The notes: generated from the sequence alone by a model not told the origin. Positions 1 to 8,067 are shown, counted from the stretch's first letter. The stretch: 49,144 bases of DNA from an uncultured Clostridia bacterium (GCA_947629765.1 CANREW010000006.1:1-49144); one strand, 5' to 3'. A program made the numbers and translations.

Positions 1-36
1 TATTAAACTGCTTTTTAAAAAATTCTTTTTGACCAT
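1..36 (-). CDS. 5' end of a leftward gene, product unknown (partial)
   Basis: Only the first 12 codons of a leftward gene are in the window (M-V-K-K-N-F-L-K-S-S-L-I, then the edge). The start at 36 is preceded on the minus strand by GGGAGGAG (complement of 45-52) with an 8-base spacer, which is the main evidence. The lysine-rich start followed by hydrophobic residues could be a secretion signal or membrane anchor, but too little is visible to name it. It is divergent from the rfb operon. Confidence 0.5.
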   Translation of the reverse strand, partial: MVKKNFLKSSLI

Positions 37-125
37 TTTTTTATCTCCTCCCTTTTTACTTGGAGAGAGAATGAGCCTGAAAAGAAAGAAATGTAAGGAA
101 ATTTAACAGATTGGATATTTTAATG

Positions 126-267
126 TATGCAGTAAAAGTATGCAATAGCAATAGATATGCAATAAAAGATAAATAAAGATTTATGTCTATAATATAACAA
201 ACATTAGTATTTTCAAATAATACATAGAAAATCAAAGTATGCAAACGAGTATGCAATAGAGTATGCA
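126..267. repeat. Cluster of six TATGCA repeats
   Basis: TATGCA occurs at 126, 139, 156, 238, 250 and 262, usually as GTATGCAATA or GTATGCAGTAAA. It forms two groups of three with 12-17 base spacing, one close to the leftward gene and one just upstream of the rfbD promoter. Spacing near one helical turn suggests protein binding sites. There are no long uniform repeats, so it is not a CRISPR array. Nothing else is visible in the 60-340 intergenic stretch apart from the promoter. Confidence 0.45.
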
Positions 268-281
268 GTAAAATTTTTATA

Positions 282-310
282 TTGAAAATTGAAGTAGTAT
301 ATAATATAAT
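282..310 (+). promoter_or_regulatory. Sigma-A promoter of the rfb operon
   Basis: TTGAAA at 282-287, a 17-base spacer and TATAAT at 305-310 lie 33 bases upstream of the rfbD start. The TATGCA repeats end just upstream of the -35 box. Confidence 0.6.
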
Positions 311-342
311 ATAATCAAAATTAAAGAATAGGGAATGATAGT

Positions 343-1203
343 ATGAAAATTTTAGTTACTGGTTCAAATGGTATGCTTGCAAATTCAGTTAAAGATAGAT
401 TTAAAATGCATGAACTTATATGCACAGATGTAAATGAACTGGATATAACAGATGAAAACGCAGTTATAAATAAAGTAAATGAAATTAAACCAGAGTATAT
501 TATAAATTGTGCTGCTTATACAGCAGTAGATAAGGCAGAGGAAGATTATGACTTGGCATATAAAATAAATAGCATAGGACCAAAAAATTTAGCTATTGCT
601 GCTAAAAAGTCTGGAGCAATACTTGTACATATAAGCACAGACTATGTATTTGATGGTGATTTAAGTTTAGATAAAGCATATATTGAAGAAGATAGAACAA
701 ATCCAGTTACTGCATATGGAAAGACTAAACTTTCAGGAGAAAATGAGATAATTAAAATTACTGATAGATATTACATTTTTAGAACAGCTTGGCTTTATGG
801 CAAAGGAAATAATTTTGTAAAAACTATGCTTAAACTAGGAAACAGTAAAGAAGAAATAAATGTTGTTTCAGACCAATATGGTAGCCCAACAAATGCAGAT
901 GATTTAGCAGATATTATTTATCAAGCAATAGAAAAGAAAATTCCTTTTGGAATATACCATTCGACTAATTTGGGCTTTACGACTTGGTATGAATTTACTA
1001 AGAAGATATTTGAATTAGCTAATATTTCATGCAAGGTAAATCCAGTAACTACTGATAAATATATAAAGATTATGAATATTGTACAAGCTAAAAGACCACA
1101 TAATTCAAAGCTTTCTAAAGATAAAATATTAAGAGAGGGGATAGTAGTACCTAATTGGAAAGATAGTCTAAAAAAATATTTGGAGATATATGTAAATTTT
1201 TGA
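343..1203 (+). CDS. rfbD: dTDP-4-dehydrorhamnose reductase RfbD
   Basis: Catalyses the last step of dTDP-L-rhamnose synthesis, NADPH-dependent reduction of dTDP-4-dehydro-L-rhamnose, in the cytoplasm. The 286-residue protein has the family length and begins with the nucleotide-binding TGSNGMLA (6-13). It has STDYVFDG (98-105) and the catalytic Y125-x3-K129 of the short-chain dehydrogenase fold. The start has a GGGA ribosome site 9 bases upstream and follows a clear promoter. It is the first gene of rfbD-A-C-B, a complete set for rhamnose, which probably feeds a wall polysaccharide. A 114-base gap separates it from rfbA. No in-phase CGG is present. Confidence 0.95.
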   Translation: MKILVTGSNGMLANSVKDRFKMHELICTDVNELDITDENAVINKVNEIKPEYIINCAAYTAVDKAEEDYDLAYKINSIGPKNLAIAAKKSGAILVHISTDYVFDGDLSLDKAYIEEDRTNPVTAYGKTKLSGENEIIKITDRYYIFRTAWLYGKGNNFVKTMLKLGNSKEEINVVSDQYGSPTNADDLADIIYQAIEKKIPFGIYHSTNLGFTTWYEFTKKIFELANISCKVNPVTTDKYIKIMNIVQAKRPHNSKLSKDKILREGIVVPNWKDSLKKYLEIYVNF

Positions 1204-1278
1204 CGAAAAATTCACATAATATATTGAAAAATTTGCTATTTTGTTATATAGTTATCTTGTAAATTTATACAGAATAAA

Positions 1279-1320
1279 AGGAGGTTGTATGATAAATAAT
1301 ATCATACAAGTAGATATATG
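1279..1320 (+). promoter_or_regulatory. Ribosome site, hairpin and short leader ORF before rfbA
   Basis: AGGAGG lies at 1279-1284, 33 bases from the rfbA ATG (1318), too far for normal initiation. Between them is a perfect 9-bp inverted repeat (TTGTATGAT 1285-1293, ATCATACAA 1301-1309, 7-base loop). If it folds, the ribosome site is brought to 8 bases from the ATG. Alternatively, an ATG at 1289 inside the hairpin opens a 10-codon leader ORF whose TGA (1319-1321) overlaps the rfbA ATG, so rfbA could be translationally coupled to it. The two readings are mutually exclusive states and could act as a switch (inference). Confidence 0.6.
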
Positions 1321-2205
1321 AAAAAAAGAAAAGGTATTGTTCTAGCTGGCGGTAGTGCTACAAGATTATATCCATTAACACTTGCAATTTCAAAGCAAAT
1401 TATGCCAGTATATGATAAACCAATGATATATTACCCATTGTCAGTTTTGATGGAAGCAGATATAAGAGAGGTGCTAATTATATCAACACCAAGAGATATT
1501 GCGACCTTTAAAGAGCTTCTTGGAGATGGAACGCAATGGGGAATGAATTTTACATATAAAGTGCAAGAAAAACCAAACGGATTAGCAGAAGCTTTTATTA
1601 TTGCAGAGGATTTTATAGGAGATGATAATGTAGCTCTAATTCTAGGTGACAATATGTTTTATGGAGCAAATTTAGAAGAAGTATTAAAAAGAGCAAACGA
1701 GAGAGAAAGTGAGTCTACAATATTTGGACTATATATTAAAGATCCAAGAGCATATGGCGTTGTTGAAATGGATAACGATAATAATGTTATTTCAATCGAG
1801 GAGAAACCAGAAAACCCAAAATCAAATTATGCAGTTCCAGGACTATATTTTTATACAAATGATGTTGTTAAAATTGCAAAAGGTCTAAAACCTTCTGCAA
1901 GGGGAGAACTAGAAATAACAAGTGTTAGTGAAGAATATATGAAACAAGGAAAATTAAAGGTAGAAAAATTAGGAAAAGGTATGACTTGGTTTGATACAGG
2001 TACGCACGATGCATTAAATGAAGCAGCAAATTTCGTTCAAACAATAGAAAAAAGACAAGGTATTCAAGTTTGTTGTCCTGAGGAAATTGCATTTAAAAAA
2101 GGATGGATTACAAATAAAGAATTATCAGATCTTGCAGACAAATACATAAAAACTAATTATGGATTGTATTTAAAGGAATTAGCAAATAACAAATTAGGAG
2201 AATAA
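1318..2205 (+). CDS. rfbA: Glucose-1-phosphate thymidylyltransferase RfbA
   Basis: Joins dTTP and glucose-1-phosphate to dTDP-glucose, the committed step of the rhamnose pathway. The 295-residue protein has the family length. The nucleotidyltransferase signature LAGGSATRLYP is near the N terminus (about 9-19), and the GDNMFYG metal and nucleotide motif is near residue 110. The C-terminal helices typical of the RmlA short form are present. Its start is unusual: the only good ribosome site is separated from the ATG by a perfect hairpin, with a possible 10-codon leader ORF overlapping the start by ATGA. It is followed closely by rfbC. Confidence 0.96.
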   Translation: MKKRKGIVLAGGSATRLYPLTLAISKQIMPVYDKPMIYYPLSVLMEADIREVLIISTPRDIATFKELLGDGTQWGMNFTYKVQEKPNGLAEAFIIAEDFIGDDNVALILGDNMFYGANLEEVLKRANERESESTIFGLYIKDPRAYGVVEMDNDNNVISIEEKPENPKSNYAVPGLYFYTNDVVKIAKGLKPSARGELEITSVSEEYMKQGKLKVEKLGKGMTWFDTGTHDALNEAANFVQTIEKRQGIQVCCPEEIAFKKGWITNKELSDLADKYIKTNYGLYLKELANNKLGE

Positions 2206-2213
2206 TAAAATTT

Positions 2214-2792
2214 ATGAGTAATTTTGAAAAGAAAGAAACTTCTATTGAAGGAGTATATATTATTGAACCTAAAGTATTTGGAGATGATAGAGGTTACTTC
2301 ATGGAAACATATAGTAAGACAGAGTTCGAAGAAATAGGTCTAAGATATAATTTTGTGCAAGATAATCAATCTAAGTCTAGAAAAGGCGTTTTAAGAGGTT
2401 TACATTTCCAAAAAGAAAATACACAAGCAAAACTTGTAAGAGTTATTAAAGGAAAAGTTTTTGACGTTGCAGTTGATTTAAGACCAAACAGTAAAACTTA
2501 TGGAAAATGGGAAGGTGTTATACTTTCTGATGAAAATAAAAAAATGTTTATGATTCCAAAAGGATTTGCACATGGATTTTTAGTATTATCTGATGAAGCA
2601 GAGTTTACCTATAAATGTGATGACACATATAATCCTAAGGCAGAAGGAGGCCTTGCTTGGAATGATGAAGATATAGGTATTAAATGGCCTTTGGATGAAA
2701 TAAATGAAGGAGAGTTATTAACATCAGAAAAAGATGCTAAATGGCCTACTTTAAAAGAATTAAAGAATACAGATTTATTTAAAGATTTATAA
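2214..2792 (+). CDS. rfbC: dTDP-4-dehydrorhamnose 3,5-epimerase RfbC
   Basis: Epimerises C3 and C5 of dTDP-4-dehydro-6-deoxyglucose to give the L-rhamno configuration. This 192-residue cupin protein has the signature VLRGLHFQ with the catalytic His at 64, followed by the VIKGKVFDVAVDLR strand region and the conserved Tyr in FTYKCDDTY. It starts 8 bases after the rfbA stop, with a weak GGAG in the end of rfbA, so translation is probably coupled. Third gene of rfbDACB. Confidence 0.95.
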   Translation: MSNFEKKETSIEGVYIIEPKVFGDDRGYFMETYSKTEFEEIGLRYNFVQDNQSKSRKGVLRGLHFQKENTQAKLVRVIKGKVFDVAVDLRPNSKTYGKWEGVILSDENKKMFMIPKGFAHGFLVLSDEAEFTYKCDDTYNPKAEGGLAWNDEDIGIKWPLDEINEGELLTSEKDAKWPTLKELKNTDLFKDL

Positions 2793-2809
2793 AAAAGTGA
2801 GGGATTATA

Positions 2810-3778
2810 ATGACTAATAATGTTTTAATTACAGGAGCAGCAGGTTTTATAGGTGCAAATTTTGCAGAGTATTTTGTAAATAAATATCCAAATTACAATG
2901 TAGTTGTTTTAGATAAATTAACCTATGCAGGCAATTTAGATAATTTAAAAAAGATAATGGATAAAATAACCTTTATTAAAGGTGATATATGTGATTATGA
3001 TTTAATCTTAGATATTTTAAAGAAATATAATATAAATGGTATTATTCATTTTGCAGCAGAAACTCATGTAGATAATAGCATAAAAGATCCATTTATATTC
3101 ACACATACGAATGTTATAGGAACACATACTCTTTTAGAAGCAGCTAAAAATGTATGGGGAGAGGGAAGTAATAACAAATTTGTACATATCTCAACTGATG
3201 AAGTATATGGCTCTTTGCAAAATGAAGGATATTTTTCAGAGACTTCACCAATAAAACCAAGCAGTCCGTATTCTGCATCTAAGGCAAGTTCTGATTTGAT
3301 AGCATTTGCATATAACAAAACATATAAAATGAATGTTAATGTTACAAATTGTTCTAACAATTATGGACCATATCAACACAACGAAAAACTAATTCCTCAT
3401 ATGATAAAATTAGCTATGCAGGATAAAAAACTTCCAGTATATGGAACAGGAAGTAATATTAGAGATTGGCTATATGTTGAAGACCATTGTGAAGCGATTG
3501 ACCTAGTATATCATAAAGGAGTTCCTGGTGAGAGATACAACATAGGAGGGCATAATGAAAAAAGAAATATAGATATAGTAAAATTAATTTTGAAGAGATT
3601 AGGAAAACCAGAAGACTTAATTGATTTTGTAGAAGATAGAAAAGGTCATGATTACAGATATGCAATAGATGCAATCAAAATAGAAAATGACCTAGGATGG
3701 ATTCCAAATACAAAATTTGAAGATGGAATTATTAAGACAATTGATTGGTATTTAGAAAATAAGGATTGGTTAAAATAG
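2810..3778 (+). CDS. rfbB: dTDP-glucose 4,6-dehydratase RfbB
   Basis: Converts dTDP-glucose to dTDP-4-dehydro-6-deoxyglucose using bound NAD. The 322-residue extended short-chain dehydrogenase shows TGAAGFIG (8-15), STDEVYG (128-134) and the catalytic YSASK (154-158). GAGGGA precedes the ATG. It ends the rfb operon and is followed by an intrinsic terminator at 3793-3830. No recoding sites are present. Confidence 0.96.
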   Translation: MTNNVLITGAAGFIGANFAEYFVNKYPNYNVVVLDKLTYAGNLDNLKKIMDKITFIKGDICDYDLILDILKKYNINGIIHFAAETHVDNSIKDPFIFTHTNVIGTHTLLEAAKNVWGEGSNNKFVHISTDEVYGSLQNEGYFSETSPIKPSSPYSASKASSDLIAFAYNKTYKMNVNVTNCSNNYGPYQHNEKLIPHMIKLAMQDKKLPVYGTGSNIRDWLYVEDHCEAIDLVYHKGVPGERYNIGGHNEKRNIDIVKLILKRLGKPEDLIDFVEDRKGHDYRYAIDAIKIENDLGWIPNTKFEDGIIKTIDWYLENKDWLK

Positions 3779-3792
3779 TATGAATAAAAAAG

Positions 3793-3830
3793 AAAGATAA
3801 AATGCTTTTATGTGTTTTATCTTTTTTTTT
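3793..3830 (+). terminator. Intrinsic terminator of the rfb operon
   Basis: AAAGATAAAA (3793-3802) pairs with TTTTATCTTT (815-824 of the same thousand), with a 12-base loop, and runs into a T tract to 3830. Confidence 0.8.
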
Positions 3831-3835
3831 GTTAT

Positions 3836-3866
3836 AAAAAAATCCCCCTAAGCGCACTTAGGGGGA
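3836..3866 (-). terminator. Strong leftward intrinsic terminator
   Basis: A perfect 10-bp stem (TCCCCCTAAG 3843-3852, loop CGCA, CTTAGGGGGA 3857-3866) is followed on the minus strand by seven U (plus-strand A at 3836-3842). On the plus strand no T tract follows, so it terminates leftward transcription, back to back with the rfb terminator. Confidence 0.75.
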
Positions 3867-3922
3867 CCGAACCGAAATATAGTAGCTTTGGGAGAAAAGC
3901 GAGTAAAGACAGAGAGGATGTT

Positions 3923-4036
3923 ATGACAAAACGTGTAAGTGTTAGGCAAGGAATTACTATCTATGTAAAATATCCCCCCAAAACTATCTCGGTTCTATTC
4001 TCAAATGCCGAGCAAACATATGCTAGACATCAGTAA
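3923..4036 (+). CDS. Possible 37-residue protein opposite the small RNA candidate
   Basis: The ATG at 3923 has GAGAGGA upstream and opens 37 codons (MTKRVSVRQGITIYVKYPPK... ending ARHQ). The codons include CGT, AGG, CCC, ATC, GCC and GAG, unlike the A/T-ending codons of neighbours. No rightward promoter or terminator of its own is obvious. No homologue is recognised. It overlaps the leftward RNA candidate, and both may not be real. Confidence 0.25.
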   Translation: MTKRVSVRQGITIYVKYPPKTISVLFSNAEQTYARHQ

Positions 4037-4074
4037 AGTTAAAAATATATTATATTAAACTATATTTCATATAA

Positions 4075-4103
4075 ATAATATCACAAATACATAAAAATTG
4101 CAA
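4075..4103 (-). promoter_or_regulatory. Leftward sigma-A promoter of the small RNA candidate
   Basis: On the minus strand TTGCAA (4103-4098), a 17-base spacer and TATTAT (4080-4075) fit sigma-A spacing. Transcription would start near 4068. Confidence 0.5.
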
Positions 4104-4173
4104 GCGTTTTTTAAAAAAAGTAAATAAATTATGGTACCTAAATTAAATATAGCCGTTAAAGTATAGATAACTT

Positions 4174-4205
4174 ACACACTATTTGTCAGAAAAAATCATA
4201 AAATG
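4174..4205 (+). promoter_or_regulatory. Possible sigma-K-like promoter of yabG
   Basis: ACAC near 4176, 17 bases, then CATAAAATG at 4197-4205 resembles the sigma-K form AC-N16/17-CATANNNTA, with the final A replaced by G. yabG is a late mother-cell gene in Bacillus, which fits. The match is weak. Confidence 0.3.
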
Positions 4206-4234
4206 TAATATAGACAAAAATAGAGGTGTGACAA

Positions 4235-5043
4235 GTGGAAATAAAAAAAGGAGATATAGTTGGAAGAATATCATATAACAAAGATATTTATTTTTATGTA
4301 GATAGAATAATAAAAAATTCAAATGGTAGTAATTATGCAATACTTAAAGGTGTAAATTATAGAATAGAAGCAGATGCTCCATTAGAAGATTTAGAAAAAA
4401 TTGATAAAGAAAAGATTGAAACAGAAAAACGTGGAATAGAAACAAAAATTAAAAAAAGAGTTATCAAAGCAAGCAAGGATTTATTTTTTAAGAAAAGTAG
4501 AAGCATAAAGGTAACTGATGCTTTAATTTTGCATTTGGATGGAGATAGAAAATATACACAAAAGTCAATGAGATACTATAATAGATTAGGCTTAAAAGCA
4601 ATAGTTAGAAATGTACCTGAAAATAGACAACCACAAGTTGTTGGAAGTTTAATTAGAAGATATAATCCAGATATACTTGTTATAACTGGACATGACCGGA
4701 ATGATAAGGAATGGAACAAATTATAATGATATATATAATTATAGAAATTCAAAGTATTTTATAAAAACTGTCATAGAAGCAAAAAGAGCCTCAAACCCAA
4801 ATAAAGATTTAGTAATATTTGCAGGGGCCTGCCAAAGTTTTTTTGAAGCTATTATGGCTTCTCGGAGCAAATTTTGCATCATCTCCTGGAAGAGTTTTAA
4901 TAGACTTTATGGATCCATTAATAGTTGCAGAAAAAGTTGCAACGACTGATAGAAACAAACTAGTAACTGCGAGAGATATTTCTAAGGAACTTGGAGATGA
5001 AGGAAAAAGAGTTGGAGGAAGCTTTGCAAAAGGGAAAAAATAG
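4235..5043 (+). CDS. yabG: Sporulation-specific cysteine protease YabG, with two CGG +1 shifts
   Basis: YabG processes spore coat proteins in the mother cell. Read as three segments (4235-4696, 4698-4862, 4864-5043), it gives a 268-residue protein that follows the family throughout: ITGHD|GMIRNGTNYNDIYNY, then LVIFAGACQSFFEAIMAS|GANFASSPGRVLIDF, then PLIVAEKVATTDR. Both joins skip one C of an in-phase CGG and insert Gly. Without them, unrelated frames follow and stops occur soon. The start is GTG, with GAGGTG 8 bases upstream. It is followed by veg, as in Bacillus subtilis. A 12-bp perfect hairpin follows the stop. Confidence 0.88.
4697..4700 (+). other. CGG +1 frameshift site 1, yabG
   Basis: GAC CGG A: skipping C4697 gives Gly in the YabG motif ITGHD-G-MIRNG. 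The preceding codon is GAC. Confidence 0.85.
4863..4866 (+). other. CGG +1 frameshift site 2, yabG
   Basis: TCT CGG A: skipping C4863 gives Gly in EAIMAS-G-ANFASSP of YabG. The preceding codon is TCT. Confidence 0.85.
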
Positions 5044-5046
5044 AAT

Positions 5047-5073
5047 ATTACAATTTTGTTACAAAATTGTAAT
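5047..5073. repeat. Perfect hairpin after yabG
   Basis: ATTACAATTTTG (5047-5058) and CAAAATTGTAAT (5062-5073) form a 12-bp stem with a 3-base loop, starting 4 bases after the yabG stop. A further half copy (ACAATTGTAATATT) follows. There is no T tract, so it may protect the 3' end or serve as a weak terminator. Confidence 0.55.
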
Positions 5074-5153
5074 ACAATTGTAATATTAGAAAATAATTTT
5101 AAATAAATCCCAAAAAATTAGGAAATTATCCACTTTACAGATAAATTTATTTT

Positions 5154-5182
5154 TTGACAAATTATGCTAAAAATGATATAAT
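5154..5182 (+). promoter_or_regulatory. Sigma-A promoter of veg
   Basis: TTGACA (5154-5159), a 17-base spacer and TATAAT (5177-5182) form a consensus promoter 29 bases before the veg ATG. veg is also very strongly transcribed in Bacillus. Confidence 0.8.
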
Positions 5183-5211
5183 TCAGTCATCTTAATAAAG
5201 TAGGTGATTAA

Positions 5212-5538
5212 ATGATTTATAGGGATGATATCACGAACTTAAGAGGAGATTTAGAAGAAAAAGTAGGACAGAGGATAATAGTAAAAGGAACATTAGGAAG
5301 AAGTAAATTTTTTGAAAAAAAAGCTACATTAGAAAAAGCATATCCAAATTTATTTGTTGTAAAATATGACAAAGAAGAAGGAAATGCAACATACAGTTAT
5401 ACAGATGTATTAACTAGAACAATAGATCTTCAAATATTTGATGGAGAAAATTATAGCTCAGTAGTTCCACCAAGAGTAGAAACATCTAAAAAAGTTAAAC
5501 CAGAAGTATTAGAAGACGTTTTAGAAAATTTAGGATAG
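5212..5538 (+). CDS. veg: Veg family protein
   Basis: A small (108-residue) cytoplasmic protein of the Veg family, linked in Bacillus subtilis to biofilm gene control; its biochemistry is unclear. The core (GQRIIVKGTLGRSKFFEKKA, then PNLFVVKYD and SYTDVLTRTIDLQIFD) is typical, and it is slightly longer than the usual 80-90 residues, with an extra C-terminal tail rich in K, E and V. It has its own consensus promoter and a strong terminator, and lies next to yabG as in bacilli. Confidence 0.9.
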   Translation: MIYRDDITNLRGDLEEKVGQRIIVKGTLGRSKFFEKKATLEKAYPNLFVVKYDKEEGNATYSYTDVLTRTIDLQIFDGENYSSVVPPRVETSKKVKPEVLEDVLENLG

Positions 5539-5563
5539 AAAGTATAAAAATTACAAAATAACG

Positions 5564-5606
5564 AAAAATAAGTATAATCATAAAATTGATTATACTTATT
5601 TTTTTT
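5564..5606 (+). terminator. Intrinsic terminator of veg
   Basis: Perfect 17-bp stem (5564-5580 with 5587-5603, 6-base loop) running into eight or more T. Confidence 0.85.
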
Positions 5607-5680
5607 CTATAGGAATTTTTTTGTCCCGATTACATATATATTATAGTAAAGAAAAACTAATATAAAGAGGAGGAAAATAA

Positions 5681-7216
5681 ATGGTAGAGGCAGTGAAAGA
5701 GAATTTATGCATTAATAAAATTGTAGGGAGCAAAACATTCCAAATAAATGTCCAAGGAGATACAATTATTCCTGATACAAAGCCTGACATACTAAGTGAG
5801 ATAAGTGCAAATGGAAATGTTTGTATATACAAGAAAGAGGTTATGGAGGACAAAATTAGGCTTGATGGAAATGTAAATATATATCTTATGTATTTAGCAG
5901 ATACAGAAGAAGGTAGAATAAGAGGCTGCTCTTCTACAATAGACTTTACAGAAATACTTGATTTTCCAGGTGTGAATCCTAAAATGGTATTAGATGAAAA
6001 TATCGAAATCAAAAAAATCGAATGCAAAGTATTAAATGGCAGAAAAGTTAGCTTTAATGTATTTTTAGAAGTGAATGTAAATGTATCATCAAATGAAAAC
6101 GAAGAAATTGTCAAAGAAATTAACAATGTAGATGATATACAGCTTCAAATAACACCATTACAAATGAATTCATTAGTAGGTCAAAATTCAAGTAAGGCTT
6201 ATGCAAAAGAAAGTGTGATAATTGAAAATACTGATACTATTGCAGAAATACTTAATACTGATTTTAATATCATAAACAAAGATACAAAAGTAAGCTATAA
6301 CAAGGTACTTGCAAAAGCTGATATTAGTGTTAAAATTCTATATCTAACAGATGAAGGAAGACTAAAAAAGGTAGAAGAAACAATACCTGTAATGGGATTT
6401 ATTGATGTAATTGGAGTCTCAGAAGACAACTTATGTGATGTTAAATATAAACTTAAAAATATTGTCGTTAAGCCAAATTCAAAAGAAGAACATTCAATAT
6501 ATGTTGAAATTGAATTAGAGATATTTTGCAATGTTTACGAGAATAAAGACATAGATATAATACAAGATATGTATAGTCCAAGTAAGAATTTGTCTTTTGA
6601 AGAGACAAAGGTAAGTACATTGATTAATATGAAAAATTCAAATGATACAATAAATGTAAGAGATAGGGTACAATTAGACGATATTGATCATACAAATATT
6701 TGTGATGTAAGTGTAACACCAACTGTAACTGAGAAAAATGTACTTGATGGCAGAGTAAGAGTAAGTGGAGAGCTAAATCTTAATTTTGTGCTTTCAAATA
6801 ACAATGAAGATGATTTAACAACTCTTGAAAGAAGTATTCCATTTGATTTTACAGAGGAGATAGAAGGATTAAATACAGAAAGCAAGGTAAATATAGAGAT
6901 AGTTCCAAGGACACAAGAGTTTTTAATTGACAATATGGACATAGAAGTAAAGACAGATTTAGAAGTGAGCATAAATTCATATAACTTAGAGACTGTAAGT
7001 GTAATTGATAACATACAAGAATTAGAAGAAAATAACGAGAATCCATATAGTATGGTTATATATTTTGTAAAACCTGGTGATACATTATGGAGAATTGCTA
7101 AAAAATATAAAAGTACAATAAAAGATATTGTAAGAGTAAATAACATAGAAAATCCAGATAATTTAGTGGTTGGAACACAGTTATTTATACCAAAATGCTC
7201 AGTATGTAGAACATAA
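5681..7216 (+). CDS. SPOCS (DUF3794) protein with C-terminal LysM, spore coat related
   Basis: A 511-residue protein with repeated SPOCS/DUF3794 units, recognisable by I-P-D-(T/I)-K-P-D-I near residue 30 and later strands of alternating charged and hydrophobic residues. It ends in a LysM peptidoglycan-binding module (about 463-508: VKPGDTLWRIAKKYKST, then NPDNLVVGTQLFIP). Proteins with this architecture are found in clostridial spore coat and cortex assembly; this function is by family, not shown here. GAGGAGG precedes the ATG. It is followed at 26 bases by yunB, another sporulation gene. No recoding site. Confidence 0.85.
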   Translation: MVEAVKENLCINKIVGSKTFQINVQGDTIIPDTKPDILSEISANGNVCIYKKEVMEDKIRLDGNVNIYLMYLADTEEGRIRGCSSTIDFTEILDFPGVNPKMVLDENIEIKKIECKVLNGRKVSFNVFLEVNVNVSSNENEEIVKEINNVDDIQLQITPLQMNSLVGQNSSKAYAKESVIIENTDTIAEILNTDFNIINKDTKVSYNKVLAKADISVKILYLTDEGRLKKVEETIPVMGFIDVIGVSEDNLCDVKYKLKNIVVKPNSKEEHSIYVEIELEIFCNVYENKDIDIIQDMYSPSKNLSFEETKVSTLINMKNSNDTINVRDRVQLDDIDHTNICDVSVTPTVTEKNVLDGRVRVSGELNLNFVLSNNNEDDLTTLERSIPFDFTEEIEGLNTESKVNIEIVPRTQEFLIDNMDIEVKTDLEVSINSYNLETVSVIDNIQELEENNENPYSMVIYFVKPGDTLWRIAKKYKSTIKDIVRVNNIENPDNLVVGTQLFIPKCSVCRT

Positions 7217-7242
7217 ATTAAACCCTAGGCATATTATAGATT

Positions 7243-7972
7243 ATGGAAAAGATATATTCAAGAAAAAGAATAAGATTACCATATATAAATTTTAAGAATT
7301 TTAATAGATTTCCTAGAGGAAGATTAGATATTAAAAGAAGAATAACATCTGAAATACTTTTAACAATAACCATTGCAATTTTTGCAATGGTTATGATAAT
7401 TAATGCGATAAATCCAATAATTGATAAAATATGTGTAGATGAAAGCAGAAACAAGGCAACACTAATTGCAAATAAAATGACAACAGAAGTAATGAAAGAC
7501 TACAATTATGAAGATTTAGTAACAATAAATAGAGATGATGATGGAAATGTATCAATGCTTGAAGCAAATATTATGAAGATAAATGCAATAGCATCAGATG
7601 TCGCAGTAAAGATTCAAGAGGAGATTAACGAAAATTCTGGAAGTAAAGTACATATAAAACTTCGGAAGTTTGACAGGCATTAGATTTTTGTCTGGTATGG
7701 GACCAAGTATTCCAATGAAACTTTCAACTACTGGAACAGTTGAAACTAGTGTAAGAAGTGAATTTGAAAGCAAAGGAATTAATCAAACGATTCATAGACT
7801 TTATTTAGATGTTGAATGCAAAGTTAGTATTCTGACTCCATATAACACAATCGAGGATAGCATTACAAACCAAGTAGTGCTAATTGAAAATGTCATTGTT
7901 GGCCTTATTCCATCTACTTATTATAACTTAGAAGGTATGGATCAAAGTAATTTAATTGATATAGTTGAATAA
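7243..7972 (+). CDS. yunB: Sporulation protein YunB, with one CGG +1 shift
   Basis: YunB is a mother-cell sporulation protein with an N-terminal membrane anchor; its exact role is not known. The 242-residue product joins 7243-7662 and 7664-7972: a basic N terminus, a membrane segment (about 46-65), then HIKL|GSLTGIRFLSGMGPSIP and the conserved NQVVLIENVIVGLIPSTYYN. The unshifted frame ends after four more codons (RKFDRH, stop). No good GGAGG precedes the ATG, which is 26 bases after the SPOCS gene, so translation may be coupled. Confidence 0.87.
7663..7666 (+). other. CGG +1 frameshift site 3, yunB
   Basis: CTT CGG A: skipping C7663 gives Gly in HIKL-G-SLTGIRFLSG of YunB. The preceding codon is CTT. 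Confidence 0.85.
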
Positions 7973-7990
7973 AGAATTTTAGGTTAAGTA

Positions 7991-8033
7991 TAAAAGTAAA
8001 TTCCTATTGAGCTTTTGCTGGAATTTACTTTTA
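7991..8033 (+). terminator. Hairpin after yunB, probable terminator
   Basis: Perfect 14-bp stem (TAAAAGTAAATTCC 7991-8004 with 8020-8033). The loop contains a small inner stem AGC-TTTT-GCT. The T tract is poor. Confidence 0.6.
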
Positions 8034-8067
8034 AATTTAAGGAAGAATTTTTTTATAGTATATTTAC

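Larger units (their letters stand above)
3836..4068 (-). ncRNA. Candidate small RNA, about 230 nt, unknown family
   Basis: A leftward unit with a promoter at 4075-4103 and a strong terminator at 3836-3866 encloses about 200 bases with no leftward ORF of useful length. The base composition is richer in G and C than the flanks, and internal complementarity is visible (CTCGG with CCGAG near 3992-4015 on the plus strand; GATGT with ACATC). I could not match it to 6S, SRP, tmRNA, RNase P or a known riboswitch by eye. The alternative is the 37-residue rightward ORF at 3923-4036. Confidence 0.4.

Noticed and set aside
126..267. CRISPR array in the TATGCA repeats
   Set aside because: The units are 6-10 bases with 12-17 base spacing. 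There are no 25-40 base repeats with unique spacers and no cas genes.
3812..4036. A 74-codon ORF starting at 3812
   Set aside because: Its first third runs through the rfb terminator and the strong leftward terminator and has no ribosome site. Only the part from 3923 was kept, with low confidence.
5641..6126. Long open frames on the opposite strand of the SPOCS, secA, dockerin and other genes
   Set aside because: They are hydrophobic antisense shadows of AT-rich genes, without ribosome sites or recognisable domains.
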